From Pseudomonadota bacterium (lineage in GTDB: Bacteria; Pseudomonadota; Gammaproteobacteria; Steroidobacterales; Steroidobacteraceae), in NCBI GenBank assembly GCA_018241445.1, contig JAFEDT010000012.1:1-64000 (forward strand): a stretch of 64,000 nt of DNA, read 5' to 3'. The position numbers were made by a program, and so were the translations under genes. Shown here piece after piece: positions 51,656 to 61,250 of this stretch. A model generated the notes under the pieces. The model made no database searches, was not told the DNA's origin, and saw nothing but the letters and a program-made list of their open reading frames with translations. How positions within the stretch are numbered: the first letter of the stretch is position 1; the number at the start of each line of letters is the position of its first letter.

Positions 51656-53548
51656 TCACGGCGCCGGCAGTTCCCGCCAGCGGTGGCAGGCTACCAGCCC
51701 CCCTGCCCCATCCGCCTCCCACGACGGCACCTCCCTGGTACAGCGTTCGACGGCGTGTGGGCAACGCGTGCGGTAGACGCATCCCGAAGGCGGCGCCAGG
51801 GGTGAGGGCACTTCGCCGCCGCGCACCTGCGCCAGCCGCCGCGGCTGCAGCACCGCGTCCAGCAGCGGAATCGCGGCCAGCAGTTCCCGCGTGTAGGGAT
51901 GCGCGGGTCGCGTGAACAGGCGCTGCGCATCGGCCAGCTCCAGCATCCTGCCCAGGTACAGCACCAGCACCCTGGTGCACAGGCGGCGCGCCAGGGCCAG
52001 GTTGTGGGTGACGAAAAGGAGTCCCATCCCGGAATGCTGCCGCAGGCCCGCAAGCAGCTCCACCACCTCGTGCTGCGTGGACACATCCAGCGCACTGAGC
52101 GGTTCGTCGCACACCAGCAGTTGCGGCTCCAGGATCATGGCGCGGGCAATGGCGGTGCGCTGGCACTGGCCGCCGCTGAGCTCGTGCGGGTAGCGCGCGG
52201 CGAGGGACGCGGGCAGCTTCAGTGCCTCCATGACCACGCCCACACGCCCCTGGCGTGCGGCCGGGGACAATGCCGGCTCATGCACGCGCAGCGGCTCGGT
52301 GATCGCCTGCGCGACCGTCATGCGCGGATCAAGACTGCCAAAGGGATCCTGGAACACGATCGGCAGCCTGCGGCGCGCGGCCTGAAGCTCGCCCGCCGTC
52401 AGCGAGCCCACATCGCGCCCCAGCCACACGATCCGCCCGGCGCTGCGCGGCACAAGCGCCAGTGCGGCGCGCACCAGGGTCGACTTGCCGCTGCCGGACT
52501 CACCGACCACCGCAACCGACTCGCCTGCCCCAACCGAAAGGTCAATGGCCTGCAGCGCCTGCAGCCCCTGCGGCGCGCCGACGCGCCATCCCTGGCCGCG
52601 CACTGGAAAGCGCACGCTCAAACCCGACACCTCGAGCAGCGGTGGTACACCGGCGGGCAGCGGAGCGCCGACTGCGTCCGCGGACTGCAACCGCGGCAAA
52701 GTCGCCGGGGGCGGCTGTGCGAGCGCGCGGGCATCGGCCAGCAGTGCGCGGGAATAGGCTGCGCGCGGGCTGCCCAGCAAGTCAGTGACGGTGTCGCTCT
52801 CCACCGTGCGCCCGTGCCGCAGCACCAGCACGCGATCGGCCAGGCCCGCCACGGCGCCCAGATCGTGGGTGATCAGCACCAGCGCCAGCCGCCGTTCGCG
52901 CTTCAGCTCCAGCAGCAGGGCCAGGATCTGCGCCTGCACCGTCACATCGAGGGCGGTCGTGGGTTCATCGGCGATCAACAGCTGCGGTGACGTGCTGATC
53001 GCCATGGCGATCATGACGCGCTGGCGCATTCCGCCCGACAGCTCCCCCGGGTATTGCGCGAGGCGCCGCCGCGGCTCGGACACCCGCACCCGGGCCAGCA
53101 GCTCGAGCGCGGATGCGTGCGCGGCCGTGCGCGAGGCGCCCTGGTGGCGTACCAGTACCTCGGTCATCTGCTGGCCGATGGTACGGTGCGGGGTGAGCGA
53201 GCCCAATGGATCCTGGAAAACCATGCCGATCTCGGCGCCGCGCACGCGATCCAGTTGTGATTGCGGCAGGCCGAGCAGTTCACGTCCTGCGTAACGCACG
53301 CTGCCCGTGGCATGCCCGTTTGCCGGCAGCAGGCCCATCGCCGCCAGGAAGAGCTGGCTTTTGCCCGCGCCCGATTCGCCGACCACGGCCAGGCATTCGC
53401 CCCGGGCCACGTCCAGGTCGATATCGCGCAGCGCCCACTGCGCACCCCGTGCACCGCCAAAACGCACGTCCAGTCCCCGCACCTGCAGCAGCGGCGCCGC
53501 GGCGCCTGCGGCAAGGCTCCCGGGCGGGAGTGGTGTCTCAGGGCTCAC
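51656..53548 (-). CDS. double ATPase of an oligopeptide-type ABC transporter
   Basis: In this 630-residue fusion of two ABC ATPases (OppD-OppF like, as in YejF), domain 1 has Walker A VVGESGAGKSQ, signature LSGGMRQRV and Walker B LLIADEPTTALDV. Domain 2 has VVGESGSGKST, LSGGQCQRT and LLVCDEPLSALDV, and ends with the Cys-containing oligopeptide region (GCVYRTRCPHAVERCTREVP). It powers import through the two permeases encoded just upstream. The start is GTG at 53548, 2 nt after the permease stop. No gene for a substrate-binding protein is adjacent. Confidence 0.9.
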   Translation of the reverse strand: MSPETPLPPGSLAAGAAAPLLQVRGLDVRFGGARGAQWALRDIDLDVARGECLAVVGESGAGKSQLFLAAMGLLPANGHATGSVRYAGRELLGLPQSQLDRVRGAEIGMVFQDPLGSLTPHRTIGQQMTEVLVRHQGASRTAAHASALELLARVRVSEPRRRLAQYPGELSGGMRQRVMIAMAISTSPQLLIADEPTTALDVTVQAQILALLLELKRERRLALVLITHDLGAVAGLADRVLVLRHGRTVESDTVTDLLGSPRAAYSRALLADARALAQPPPATLPRLQSADAVGAPLPAGVPPLLEVSGLSVRFPVRGQGWRVGAPQGLQALQAIDLSVGAGESVAVVGESGSGKSTLVRAALALVPRSAGRIVWLGRDVGSLTAGELQAARRRLPIVFQDPFGSLDPRMTVAQAITEPLRVHEPALSPAARQGRVGVVMEALKLPASLAARYPHELSGGQCQRTAIARAMILEPQLLVCDEPLSALDVSTQHEVVELLAGLRQHSGMGLLFVTHNLALARRLCTRVLVLYLGRMLELADAQRLFTRPAHPYTRELLAAIPLLDAVLQPRRLAQVRGGEVPSPLAPPSGCVYRTRCPHAVERCTREVPSWEADGAGGLVACHRWRELPAP

Positions 53549-53550
53549 GG

Positions 53551-54426
53551 TCAGGACTCGTGGGGATCGAAGGCATCGCGCAGCGCGTCGCCCAGGGTGT
53601 TCAGGCACAGCAGCAACACCACCAGGAACCCGGCCGGGACCAGCAGCATCCACGGTGCGGACTCCATCTCCTGCGCGCCGGCCAGGATCAGGTTGCCGAG
53701 GCTGGCGTGCGGTTCCTGCACGCCCAGCCCCAGGAAGCTCAGGAAACTCTCGTACAGGATCATCTGCGGCACCACCAGCAGCATGTACACGAGCACCGGC
53801 CCCAGGAGGTTGGGAATGACGTGCCGCCACAGAATCTGCGGCGTGGTCAGACCCAGGGCACGCGCCGCCAGCACGAAATCGCGCCCCCGCAGGGCCGCGG
53901 CCTGGCCGCGCACGATGCGCGCCGTCGTCAGCCAGCCCACCGCGCCCAGCGCCACGAACAATGCCGCCAGGCTGTTGCGCGAAAAAAGCGTACCGAGGAC
54001 GATCACGATGAACAGGTACGGCAGTGCATACAGCACGTCGACCGTGCGCATCATCCACCCGTCGGTGCGTCCGCCGCTGAAGCCGGCAATGGCGCCCCAC
54101 GCCACGCCGACAGCCAGGCTGACCAGGCTGGCCATGACGCTGATCCACAGCGACAGACGAACGCCGTGCAGTGTGCGCACCAGCAGGTCGCGCCCCAGCC
54201 GATCGGTACCCAGCCAGTGGGCGCCGGCGCTACCTGGAGCGAGCGCCAGGTGTTGCCAGTCCAGGCTGTCGTAGCTCCAGGGACTCAGCAGCGGTCCGGC
54301 AAGCGCCAGCAGCGCCATCAGCCCCAGGATACCCGCCGACCACCGGGCGGCCCGGCTGGCCCGCAGGCGGCGCCACGCGGTGGCGCTCGCCCCCGCGAAG
54401 GGCGCGGACTCAGTCACCGCGTGCAC
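53551..54426 (-). CDS. ABC transporter permease, OppC/DppC type
   Basis: This 291-residue inner-membrane permease has an N-terminal helix (ILGLMALLALAGPLLSPW), the OppC motif HWLGTDRLGRDLLVR, and the cytoplasmic EAA loop near DFVLAARALGLTTPQILWRHV followed by IPNLLGPVLVYMLL. It pairs with the OppB-type permease encoded upstream, which overlaps it by 17 nt. Substrate probably peptides or a similar compound; not determinable. Confidence 0.9.
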   Translation of the reverse strand: MHAVTESAPFAGASATAWRRLRASRAARWSAGILGLMALLALAGPLLSPWSYDSLDWQHLALAPGSAGAHWLGTDRLGRDLLVRTLHGVRLSLWISVMASLVSLAVGVAWGAIAGFSGGRTDGWMMRTVDVLYALPYLFIVIVLGTLFSRNSLAALFVALGAVGWLTTARIVRGQAAALRGRDFVLAARALGLTTPQILWRHVIPNLLGPVLVYMLLVVPQMILYESFLSFLGLGVQEPHASLGNLILAGAQEMESAPWMLLVPAGFLVVLLLCLNTLGDALRDAFDPHES

Positions 54427-55339
54427 CCGGGTCGAGCGCGCCCTGCAGAAGGTCCGCGGCGAGGTTGCACAGCAGCGTCACGACGCCGTACACCACCACC
54501 ATGCCCATGACCAGCGGATAGTCGCGGTCCACCGCACCCTGGACCAGGAAGCGTCCGGTCCCGGGCAGGCCGAATACCGTCTCCACAACCAGCGATCCTG
54601 TGACGGCGAAAGCCGCCGCGGGCCCGAGGTAGTTGACCGCCGGCAGCAGCGCCGGCCGCAGGGCGTGGCCCCACAGCACCCGTGCGTCGCCCAGCCCACG
54701 GGCACGTGCAGCGAGTATCCAGCGGCTGCTCAGCACCTCCAGCAGGCCGGTGCGTGTCAGTCGCGCCAGCACGGCGGCGATGGGCAGCGCCAGGGTCAGC
54801 GCCGGCAACAGCAGGTAGCGCAGCGAGCCCCCCTCCCACCCCGCCGCCGGCAGCCATTGCAGGTGGAGGGCAAACACCAGCACCAGCAGGGGTGCGGTGA
54901 CGAATCCGGGCAGCGCTATGGCGAGTGCCGCGAGCGCACTGACCGCGCGGTCGGCGAAGCGTCCGCGCCGCAGGGCAGCCAGGATCCCGGCGGGGATGCC
55001 GCACAGGATGGCCAGCAGCAGCGCCGTGGCGCCGACCGTGAGGCTGACGGGCAGGCCGCGGGCGAGCAGTTCCGACACGGTGAAATCCCGCTGACTAAGC
55101 GAAGGTCCGAAGTCTCCGCGGGCCAGCCCGCTCAGGTAGTTCAGGTACTGGCGAGGCAGCGGCTGATCCAGGCCGTAGAAGTGCTGCAGGTTGGCGCGCA
55201 CTTGCGGCGTCAGCGCCTGCCCCTGGACAGCGTCGAAGGGTCCTCCGGGCGCGAGCCGCACCACGGCGAAGGACAACGTGACCAGAGCCAACAGGACGGG
55301 GATGAGCGCGGCCAGACGCCGCAGCGCGTAGCGCAACAT
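54410..55339 (-). CDS. ABC transporter permease, OppB/DppB type
   Basis: This 309-residue inner-membrane permease starts MLRYALRRLAALIPVLLALV, with the typical RLAPGGPFD and FYGLDQPLPRQYLNYL, six membrane segments, and the EAA loop RWILAARARGLGDARVLWGHAL. It is first gene of the minus-strand series running to 39583 and divergent from etfB (75-nt gap). Confidence 0.9.
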   Translation of the reverse strand: MLRYALRRLAALIPVLLALVTLSFAVVRLAPGGPFDAVQGQALTPQVRANLQHFYGLDQPLPRQYLNYLSGLARGDFGPSLSQRDFTVSELLARGLPVSLTVGATALLLAILCGIPAGILAALRRGRFADRAVSALAALAIALPGFVTAPLLVLVFALHLQWLPAAGWEGGSLRYLLLPALTLALPIAAVLARLTRTGLLEVLSSRWILAARARGLGDARVLWGHALRPALLPAVNYLGPAAAFAVTGSLVVETVFGLPGTGRFLVQGAVDRDYPLVMGMVVVYGVVTLLCNLAADLLQGALDPGARGD

Positions 55340-55359
55340 ACTGGATGGGCACTTTACCC

Positions 55360-55365
55360 TATACT
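55360..55365 (+). promoter_or_regulatory. possible -10 element of the etfBA promoter
   Basis: TATACT is a 5/6 match to the -10 consensus, 50 nt upstream of the etfB ATG in the short divergent gap with oppB. No good -35 is seen at 16-18 nt. Confidence 0.35.
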
Positions 55366-55414
55366 TGAGATCCCGCCTCCGGGGTTCATTTCATCAGGTA
55401 TCACGGAACATCGA

Positions 55415-56164
55415 ATGAAGCGCATTTTGGTCGGCATCAAGCGTGTGGTCGATTACAACGTCCGCATCCGGGTCAAGCCCGACGGCACCGGCGTGGTCAC
55501 CGACGGCGTGAAGATGAGCATCAACCCCTTCGACGAGATCGCGCTCGAGGAGGCCTTGCGCATCAAGGAGCGCGGCGGAGCCGACGAGGTTGTCGTGGCC
55601 ACCGTCGGCCCGGCTGACACGCAGCAGCAGCTGCGCACCGCGCTGGCGATGGGCGCCGACCGGGCGCTGCTGGTGCAGGCCGATGGCGTGATCGAGCCGC
55701 TGGTGGCGGCCCGGGCACTGCTGAAACTGGTAGAGCGCGAGCAGCCGCTGCTGGTCATCCTGGGCAAGCAGGCCATCGACGACGACAACGGTCAGACCGC
55801 GCAGATTCTCGCTGCCCTGTGGAACCGTCCGCAGGCCACCTACGCCTCGAAGATCGAGATCACGGGTGAAACCGCGCGGGTTACGCGCGAGGTGGACGCC
55901 GGGCTGGAAACCCTGGACGTCGACCTGCCGGCGGTGATCAGCACCGACCTGCGTCTGAACGAGCCGCGCTACGTGAAGCTGCCGGACATCATGAAGGCCA
56001 AGAAGAAGCCGCTGGATACCCTGCCCCTGGCGGACCTGGGCGTGCAGGCGCGCACGCAGCTGAAGCTGGTGCGCTTCGAGGCGCCGCCGCAACGGCAGAA
56101 GGGGATCCGCGTCAAGGACGCGGCGGAACTGGTGGATGCGCTGAAGAAGAAGGGCCTGCTGTGA
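55415..56164 (+). CDS. etfB: electron transfer flavoprotein beta subunit
   Basis: This 249-residue protein opens MKRILVGIKRVVDYNVRIRV, with KMSINPFDEIALEEALR, the AMP-binding ILGKQAIDDDNGQTAQILAAL and TDLRLNEPRYVKLPDIMKAKKK (recognition loop). With EtfA it accepts electrons from acyl-CoA dehydrogenases and passes them to ETF-quinone oxidoreductase. It overlaps etfA as GTGA. A link with the FadB-type enzyme (20881-22914) is functional, not positional. Confidence 0.95.
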   Translation: MKRILVGIKRVVDYNVRIRVKPDGTGVVTDGVKMSINPFDEIALEEALRIKERGGADEVVVATVGPADTQQQLRTALAMGADRALLVQADGVIEPLVAARALLKLVEREQPLLVILGKQAIDDDNGQTAQILAALWNRPQATYASKIEITGETARVTREVDAGLETLDVDLPAVISTDLRLNEPRYVKLPDIMKAKKKPLDTLPLADLGVQARTQLKLVRFEAPPQRQKGIRVKDAAELVDALKKKGLL

Positions 56165-57102
56165 GCGTACAGATCCTGATCGTTGCCGAACACGACGGCA
56201 CGCGTCTGAACGTCAGCACGGCCAAGTGCGTCACCTGCGCCCGCGCCGTCAGCGGCGCCGTGGTGACCGTCGCGGTATTCGCCGCGGATGCCGCGGCCGT
56301 GGCCGCCCAGGCTGCCCAGCTTGCCGGCGTCGACAAGGTGCTGGCGGTCGATAATCCCGCGAACGCCCACGCGCTGGCCGCGGTACTGGCGCCACAGGTG
56401 GCGGCGCTTGCAGGCCCCTACGCCCTGGTCCTCGGGCCCTCGACCACCTTCGGCAAGGACCTGATGGCGCGGGTGGGGGGCCTGCTGGATGCGCCCCAGG
56501 TCAGCGACATCATGGCGATCGAGAGCGCGGTGCGATTCCGCAGGCCTATCTACGCCGGTAATGCCATCCTCACCGTGGAGGCCGTCGATGCCCCCAAGGT
56601 GGTTGGCACCGTGCGCACCGCGTCCTTCGAGGGCGCCGCCAGCGGCGGCAGCGCCGCGGTGGAGAAGGTATCGCTGAACGTCACCCTGCCAACGCATACG
56701 CGCTTCGTGTCGGTCTCGGCGGCCAGGAACGACCGCCCCGACCTTCAGACTGCGGCCCGTGTGATCTCCGGAGGCCGTGCCCTGGGCAGCGCCGACGGAT
56801 TCAAGATCCTCTACAGCCTGGCGGACAAGGTGGGCGCCGCTGTCGGCGCTTCCCGTGCCGCCGTGGATGCCGGCTATGCCCCGAACGAAATGCAGGTCGG
56901 GCAGACCGGCAAGATCATCGCCCCCGAGCTGTACATGGCGGTCGGGATTTCGGGAGCCATCCAGCATCTCACCGGCATCAAGGACGCCCGCACCATCGTT
57001 GCCATCAACAAGGACGGCGAGGCGCCGATTTTCGAAGTGGCGGACTTCGGGCTGGTCGGCGACCTGTTCCAGGTGATCCCGGAGATCGAACGCCTGCTGT
57101 AG
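56161..57102 (+). CDS. etfA: electron transfer flavoprotein alpha subunit
   Basis: In this 313-residue protein the FAD-binding C-terminal domain is clear: [59 protein letters not shown] and [20 protein letters not shown]. The GTG start at 56161 is set by overlap with the etfB stop and the N-terminus [13 protein letters not shown] strong terminator follows 33 nt after the stop. Confidence 0.95.
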   Translation: MSVQILIVAEHDGTRLNVSTAKCVTCARAVSGAVVTVAVFAADAAAVAAQAAQLAGVDKVLAVDNPANAHALAAVLAPQVAALAGPYALVLGPSTTFGKDLMARVGGLLDAPQVSDIMAIESAVRFRRPIYAGNAILTVEAVDAPKVVGTVRTASFEGAASGGSAAVEKVSLNVTLPTHTRFVSVSAARNDRPDLQTAARVISGGRALGSADGFKILYSLADKVGAAVGASRAAVDAGYAPNEMQVGQTGKIIAPELYMAVGISGAIQHLTGIKDARTIVAINKDGEAPIFEVADFGLVGDLFQVIPEIERLL

Positions 57103-57135
57103 GCACAGCGGCAGATCTGGTCGCGGTAATAAACG

Positions 57136-57160
57136 AAGGGGCCGCTTGTGCGGCCCCTTT
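57136..57160 (+). terminator. intrinsic terminator after etfBA
   Basis: A perfect 10-bp stem AAGGGGCCGC / GCGGCCCCTT with a 4-nt loop (TTGT) is followed by TTT. It lies between the convergent etfA and TPR-protein genes and may serve both directions. Confidence 0.85.
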
Positions 57161-57199
57161 GCTCATGTGGGGTCCTTACGCGGACCGCATCTTCACGCT

Positions 57200-58435
57200 T
57201 CAGGCCTTGCGGGCGTGGATGGCCCACAGGGCCGCGATACGCTCCAGCGTCGGGTCACCCTTGACCTGGCGGAAGCTCTTGATCGCATCGTCCTTGCGAC
57301 CTGCCTTGAGCTGCGCGATACCCAGCAGCAGGCGCGTGTCAGCCTCGTTCTTGAGCTTGTCCTTCGCCAGGGCCTTGCTGAGCCACATGACTGACTTGTC
57401 GTACTGCTGGTAGCCGAAATACGCCTGTCCCACGGTTGCAGCCTGCTGACCGGTCGGGTCGGCATCGGCGGCGGCTTCGGCCTTGGGCAGTCCTGCCAGG
57501 GCCGCGGCGGCCTGCTTCTTGGCGCTTTCCAGGGCGCGCTGCGCCCGCGACATCTGCCGCGCATCCCCCGCGAACACGCCCTTCTGGATGCCCCGCTCCA
57601 GCACATGCTGCGCCTCGGCCGGCGCACCCTGGTCCATGGCGATCGAACCGGCTTCCGTGTAGTCCTCGCCACGGTTGAGCACGTCGACGTCGTTCATCAG
57701 GCGGTAGGCCTGCATCTTGTTGGTATCGCCGGTGGCCTCGCGCTCCAGCGAGATCAGCAGGTGCTGCCAGTACTCGGGCTTGGGGTAGTAGGTCACCAGG
57801 CGCTCGACCTGGCGGGTCTCGCACTCCTTGTCCTTGAGTTTCGCGCAGGAGCTGCGGGTGATCTCGATCAGCTCGGGCTTGGGTACCTGGCCGTTCTTGA
57901 TCAACTGGTTCATGTAGCCTTCGACGAAGCGCGCAGCGCCCCGGTAGTCGCCCTTCTGGTAGTAGGACTGACCGATCAGGATCCGCGTGTTCTCGTCGGC
58001 AAAGCCCTCCCTGAGGGCGCGTTGGCCGTATTCGAGCGCCTTGTCGTAGTTCTTCATCTGGTAGTTGATATTGACCAGCGCCAGCACGTTCGAGTGCACC
58101 TGCGAGGCTGAACTGAAGCCGTCGCTGGCCAGCGCGTCATACGACCTGGCGGCGCAGCCGAGGTCGCCGATGCGCAGACAGGAGTAGCTGAGCATCTCGT
58201 TGATCAGGTGCTGGTCCTGGGGCGTCTTGCCCGCAATGGTCTCGGCCGCACGCAGCTTGGTGACCGCGTCCTGGTACTTGCGGGCCTTGAAGCTCTCCTC
58301 CGCCGATTTCAGCGGCTTGGCGAGTGCTTTGCTGTTCTTCGCCTGCGCGAAGACGTTTCCGGAGGTCAGGGCCAGCAGCCCCGCCACAGCGCCGCACAGC
58401 AGGAGGCGACGCACGAATTGATATTTCAGGCTCAT
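57200..58435 (-). CDS. exported TPR-repeat protein (paralogue A) in the TonB operon
   Basis: This 411-residue protein has a signal peptide (about 1-31, ending NVFAQA) followed by TPR-type helical repeats, e.g. [20 protein letters not shown] and [16 protein letters not shown]. The end ([20 protein letters not shown], then LWAIHA) is closely matched in paralogue B at 59031-60275. Periplasmic TPR proteins occur in some TonB operons and may organise the energy-transducing complex (TtpC is an example in Vibrio). It is the last of seven co-directional genes starting at tonB. The specific role is unknown. Confidence 0.75.
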   Translation of the reverse strand: MSLKYQFVRRLLLCGAVAGLLALTSGNVFAQAKNSKALAKPLKSAEESFKARKYQDAVTKLRAAETIAGKTPQDQHLINEMLSYSCLRIGDLGCAARSYDALASDGFSSASQVHSNVLALVNINYQMKNYDKALEYGQRALREGFADENTRILIGQSYYQKGDYRGAARFVEGYMNQLIKNGQVPKPELIEITRSSCAKLKDKECETRQVERLVTYYPKPEYWQHLLISLEREATGDTNKMQAYRLMNDVDVLNRGEDYTEAGSIAMDQGAPAEAQHVLERGIQKGVFAGDARQMSRAQRALESAKKQAAAALAGLPKAEAAADADPTGQQAATVGQAYFGYQQYDKSVMWLSKALAKDKLKNEADTRLLLGIAQLKAGRKDDAIKSFRQVKGDPTLERIAALWAIHARKA

Positions 58436-58476
58436 GAGGTGCTCACTTGCGCGACCGGCGCCAGGTCGCTGACTCC

Positions 58477-58959
58477 TTAGAGAAGCGCCAGGATGTGTTC
58501 TGCCGAAGAAACCTTGAACTGTCCGCCCTGCTCCACCTCCACGTGGGTGGCGACGCCGTCCTTCACCACGACGGCGAAGCGCTGGCCGCGCTTGCCCATG
58601 CCGAAGCCGCTGGCGTCCAGTTCCAGGCCGAGGGCCCGGGCATAGTCGCCATTACCGTCTGCCAGCATCAGGACCTTGTCGCCCGCGCCCGAGGCCTTGC
58701 CCCAGGCGTTCATGACAAAAACGTCGTTGACCGCCATGCAGGCGATGGTATCGATACCCTTGGCGCGAATTGCGTCAGCAAGCTGGATGAACCCCGGCAG
58801 ATGCTTCGCATCGCAGGTCGGCGTGAATGCCCCAGGCACCGAGAACAGTACCACGCGCTTGCCCTTGAAGAGTTCGTCGGTGGTCAGGTTCTGCGGGCCG
58901 TCCTTGGTCATGCGCTTGAAAGTGCCCGCGGGCATCCTCTCGCCTGCCTTGATTGTCAT
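58477..58959 (-). CDS. peroxiredoxin, Prx5/redoxin type
   Basis: This 160-residue thiol peroxidase has the peroxidatic Cys in SVPGAFTPTCDAKHLPGF (Cys near 49) with the conserved Pro and Thr. FVMNAWGK and LMLADGNGDYARALGLELDA are typical Prx5 segments. No second conserved Cys is obvious, so it may be a 1-Cys enzyme reduced by glutathione or a thioredoxin-like partner. It is predicted cytoplasmic, yet sits between two genes for exported TPR proteins. Confidence 0.9.
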   Translation of the reverse strand: MTIKAGERMPAGTFKRMTKDGPQNLTTDELFKGKRVVLFSVPGAFTPTCDAKHLPGFIQLADAIRAKGIDTIACMAVNDVFVMNAWGKASGAGDKVLMLADGNGDYARALGLELDASGFGMGKRGQRFAVVVKDGVATHVEVEQGGQFKVSSAEHILALL

Positions 58960-59030
58960 GGCTTGCTCCTTGGAAAACTACTGTGACCGTGCCGCCGCGC
59001 GCCCCAGGCGCGGGGCCGGTCTGGGTCCGA

Positions 59031-60275
59031 TCAGGTCTGCCCGGCGTGGATGGCCCACAGGGAAGCGAGCTGCTCCAGGACCGCCGAGCCCTTTACGCTC
59101 TGGAAGGTCGCGATCGCATCACTCTTGTGGCCGGACTTGAGCTGCGCGATACCGAGCGAGAGCCTGGTGTCGGCCTCGTTCTTCAGTCCGCCTTTGCTCA
59201 CCGCCTTGCCGAGCTGATCCGCCGCCTTGTCGAACTCACCGTAGCCCAGGTACGCAAGGCCCACACCCGCGTTCTTGAGCCCGCTGGCCGACGCATTGGC
59301 TTCCTGCTCGGACCTTGCAAGGCCCGACTGGTCAGCGGCTGCGGCCTTTGTGGCACTGGCCGTGAGAGTGTGCAGGTCCCCGGCCTTGGCATTGCTCAAC
59401 TGGCCGGCGTCCGTTCCCGCCTGCAGTGCCTTCTTGGCGTCACCGGGCGAGCCGCGACCCAGGGCGACCCTCGCCATGTCCAGGTATTCATCCGCGCTGT
59501 TCATGGCGCCGGTATCGAGCATCAGGCGGTAGGTCTGGAGTGTCTCCACGTCGCCCTTGGGACGCACCTGGGCGATCGCCTGGCCCCAGGCCTCGGGCTT
59601 CGGGTAGTAGGTCAGCTGGTAGCGCAACGCCTTCGCGATACAGGCCTGATCCTGGCTCTTGGCGCAGGAGCTCAGGTAGACGTTGACGTCGTCGTTGCTG
59701 GGCTTCTTGCCCTGCTTGGCCAGGTCGGCGATGTGCGCGTCTTCCAGCTGGGTGGCGTTGGCGAAATCGTTCTTCAGGTAGTAGGACGCGGCCACCGTGG
59801 TGTACAGCTCGTCGGTGGCAAAGCCGCCCTTGATGGCGCTGTTGCCGTAGTCGACCGCCTTGCCATAGTCCTTGGCCTGATAGGCAAGGCCGGCGAGGAA
59901 GCGCGTGAATCGCTGCTTGTCCTCCGTCGAGGTATAGCTGTCGTCGACCATCTCGCCGAGGACCTTGCCCAGGCAGGCGCTGTCGTTGGTCTTGCTGCAG
60001 GCGACCAGCAGATCCTGGTTGATGACGTGCTGGTCGTAGGGTGACTTGCCCGGCAGCGCGTTCGCGGCATTCAGCTTGGCGATGGCCTCAGGAAATTTGC
60101 TGTCCTTCAGCAGTCCCTGGACCTCCACCAGCGGCTTGGTCATCGCCTCGCTCACCGTCGGCGGCTTGGGCTTTTCCGCGGCCTGAACCACGGCAGCCGC
60201 CAGCACCGCCACGGCGAACGCCGCCCCCGCCTTGAGCCGCAGCCCCCTCACGTCCGAAGCATCCTTACTTGCCAT
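59031..60275 (-). CDS. exported TPR-repeat protein (paralogue B) in the TonB operon
   Basis: This 414-residue protein has an N-terminal export signal (LKAGAAFAVAVLAAAVVQAAE) after a charged start, then TPR-like repeats (DYGKAVDYGNSAIKGGFATDE, YGEFDKAADQLGKAVSKGG). The C-terminal 60 residues align with paralogue A with few changes, including LGIAQLKSGHKSDAIATF and LWAIHAGQT. It begins 6 nt before exbD, so it is in the TonB operon. Tandem duplication with the peroxiredoxin gene inserted between the copies is likely. Confidence 0.75.
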   Translation of the reverse strand: MASKDASDVRGLRLKAGAAFAVAVLAAAVVQAAEKPKPPTVSEAMTKPLVEVQGLLKDSKFPEAIAKLNAANALPGKSPYDQHVINQDLLVACSKTNDSACLGKVLGEMVDDSYTSTEDKQRFTRFLAGLAYQAKDYGKAVDYGNSAIKGGFATDELYTTVAASYYLKNDFANATQLEDAHIADLAKQGKKPSNDDVNVYLSSCAKSQDQACIAKALRYQLTYYPKPEAWGQAIAQVRPKGDVETLQTYRLMLDTGAMNSADEYLDMARVALGRGSPGDAKKALQAGTDAGQLSNAKAGDLHTLTASATKAAAADQSGLARSEQEANASASGLKNAGVGLAYLGYGEFDKAADQLGKAVSKGGLKNEADTRLSLGIAQLKSGHKSDAIATFQSVKGSAVLEQLASLWAIHAGQT

Positions 60276-60281
60276 GCAGTC

Positions 60282-60698
60282 CTAGTCCTTGAATTCCGCG
60301 ACGTTGACGAAGCCGATCTTCTTCATGCGGTTGCGCTGCGCCGCCGCCAGCACCCGCGCCACCACATCGTACTTGGCGCGCCGGTCGGGCCGCAGGTGGA
60401 TCTCCGGCTGCGGGTCCTTCTGCGACTCGGTACGGAAATAGCCCTCCAGCGTGTCCAGATTCGGAACCGGATTGTTGTTGTAGACGATCGTGCCGTCGAA
60501 GTCGATCTCGATGTCGATGACCTCCGGGCGCACGGTCTGCGGCGGCGGGTTGCCGTTGGGCATGTCCAGCTTGACCGCGTGGGTCTGGATGGGGAGCGAC
60601 ACGATCAGCGTGACCAGCAGCACCAGCATGACGTCGATGAGCGGCGTCGTGTTGATATCGCACATCTCCTCGCCATGGCCGCCAACACTCATTGCCAT
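60282..60698 (-). CDS. exbD: ExbD-type biopolymer transport protein (second copy)
   Basis: This 138-residue inner-membrane protein has CDINTTPLIDVMLVLLVTLI, the ExbD/TolR helix with the essential Asp, and a periplasmic domain (EIHLRPDRRAKYDVVARVLA). With ExbB it harvests proton motive force for TonB. The start used gives MAMSVGG as in the neighbouring exbD. Sequence is only partly like the first ExbD; xanthomonads also carry exbD1-exbD2. Confidence 0.9.
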   Translation of the reverse strand: MAMSVGGHGEEMCDINTTPLIDVMLVLLVTLIVSLPIQTHAVKLDMPNGNPPPQTVRPEVIDIEIDFDGTIVYNNNPVPNLDTLEGYFRTESQKDPQPEIHLRPDRRAKYDVVARVLAAAQRNRMKKIGFVNVAEFKD

Positions 60699-60708
60699 TG
60701 TGTAACTC

Positions 60709-61155
60709 CTACTCGGCCAGGCGCGTGCCGCGGATGCCGTGGTCGGGCTCGGTGAGGAACCCGACCTTGACGATGCCGGCACGCTGGATCAGGTACATGA
60801 CACGCCCGATTGACTCGAAGCGGGCGTTCTGATCGCCGCGAATGTGGATTTCCGGCTGCGGCTTGATGATTGCCACCGCCTTCATCTGGTTGAGCAGCGC
60901 CTCCTGGCTCTTCACCGCCTTGTCGTTCCAGTAGACGTTGCCGTCCTTGTCGACCGCAATGGTGATGTTTTCCGGCTTGGTCTGCGTCGGAATGTTGACC
61001 GCCTTCGGCAAGGTCACCTTGACCGTCTTGGTGATCACCGGAATCGTGATCAGGAAGATGATCAGCAGCACCAGCATCACATCCACCAGCGGGGTGGTAT
61101 TGATGTTGGACATTGCCCGGGTTTCCCCCTCACCGGACGGCACGCTCATGGCCAT
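60709..61155 (-). CDS. exbD: ExbD-type biopolymer transport protein (first copy)
   Basis: This 148-residue protein has NINTTPLVDVMLVLLIIFLI (Asp in the helix), then periplasmic ITIAVDKDGNVYWNDKAV and EIHIRGDQNARFESIGRVM. It forms part of the ExbB-ExbD proton channel driving TonB. It lies 95 nt after exbB, 10 nt before the second exbD. Confidence 0.93.
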   Translation of the reverse strand: MAMSVPSGEGETRAMSNINTTPLVDVMLVLLIIFLITIPVITKTVKVTLPKAVNIPTQTKPENITIAVDKDGNVYWNDKAVKSQEALLNQMKAVAIIKPQPEIHIRGDQNARFESIGRVMYLIQRAGIVKVGFLTEPDHGIRGTRLAE

Positions 61156-61250
61156 GGGTGGCTACTCCTTCAAAAACGCCTGGGGCTGCGGGATGCCGGC
61201 ACGCCCCCGGGGCACTCAAGCGCCCACGGAGGTGTGCGGACTGCCGCGCC

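Noticed and set aside
53206..54510. Long plus-strand open frames opposite the ABC transporter genes
   Set aside because: They are antisense shadows produced by high GC at third positions; compositions are Arg/Pro-rich with no domain, while the minus strand has full ABC motifs.
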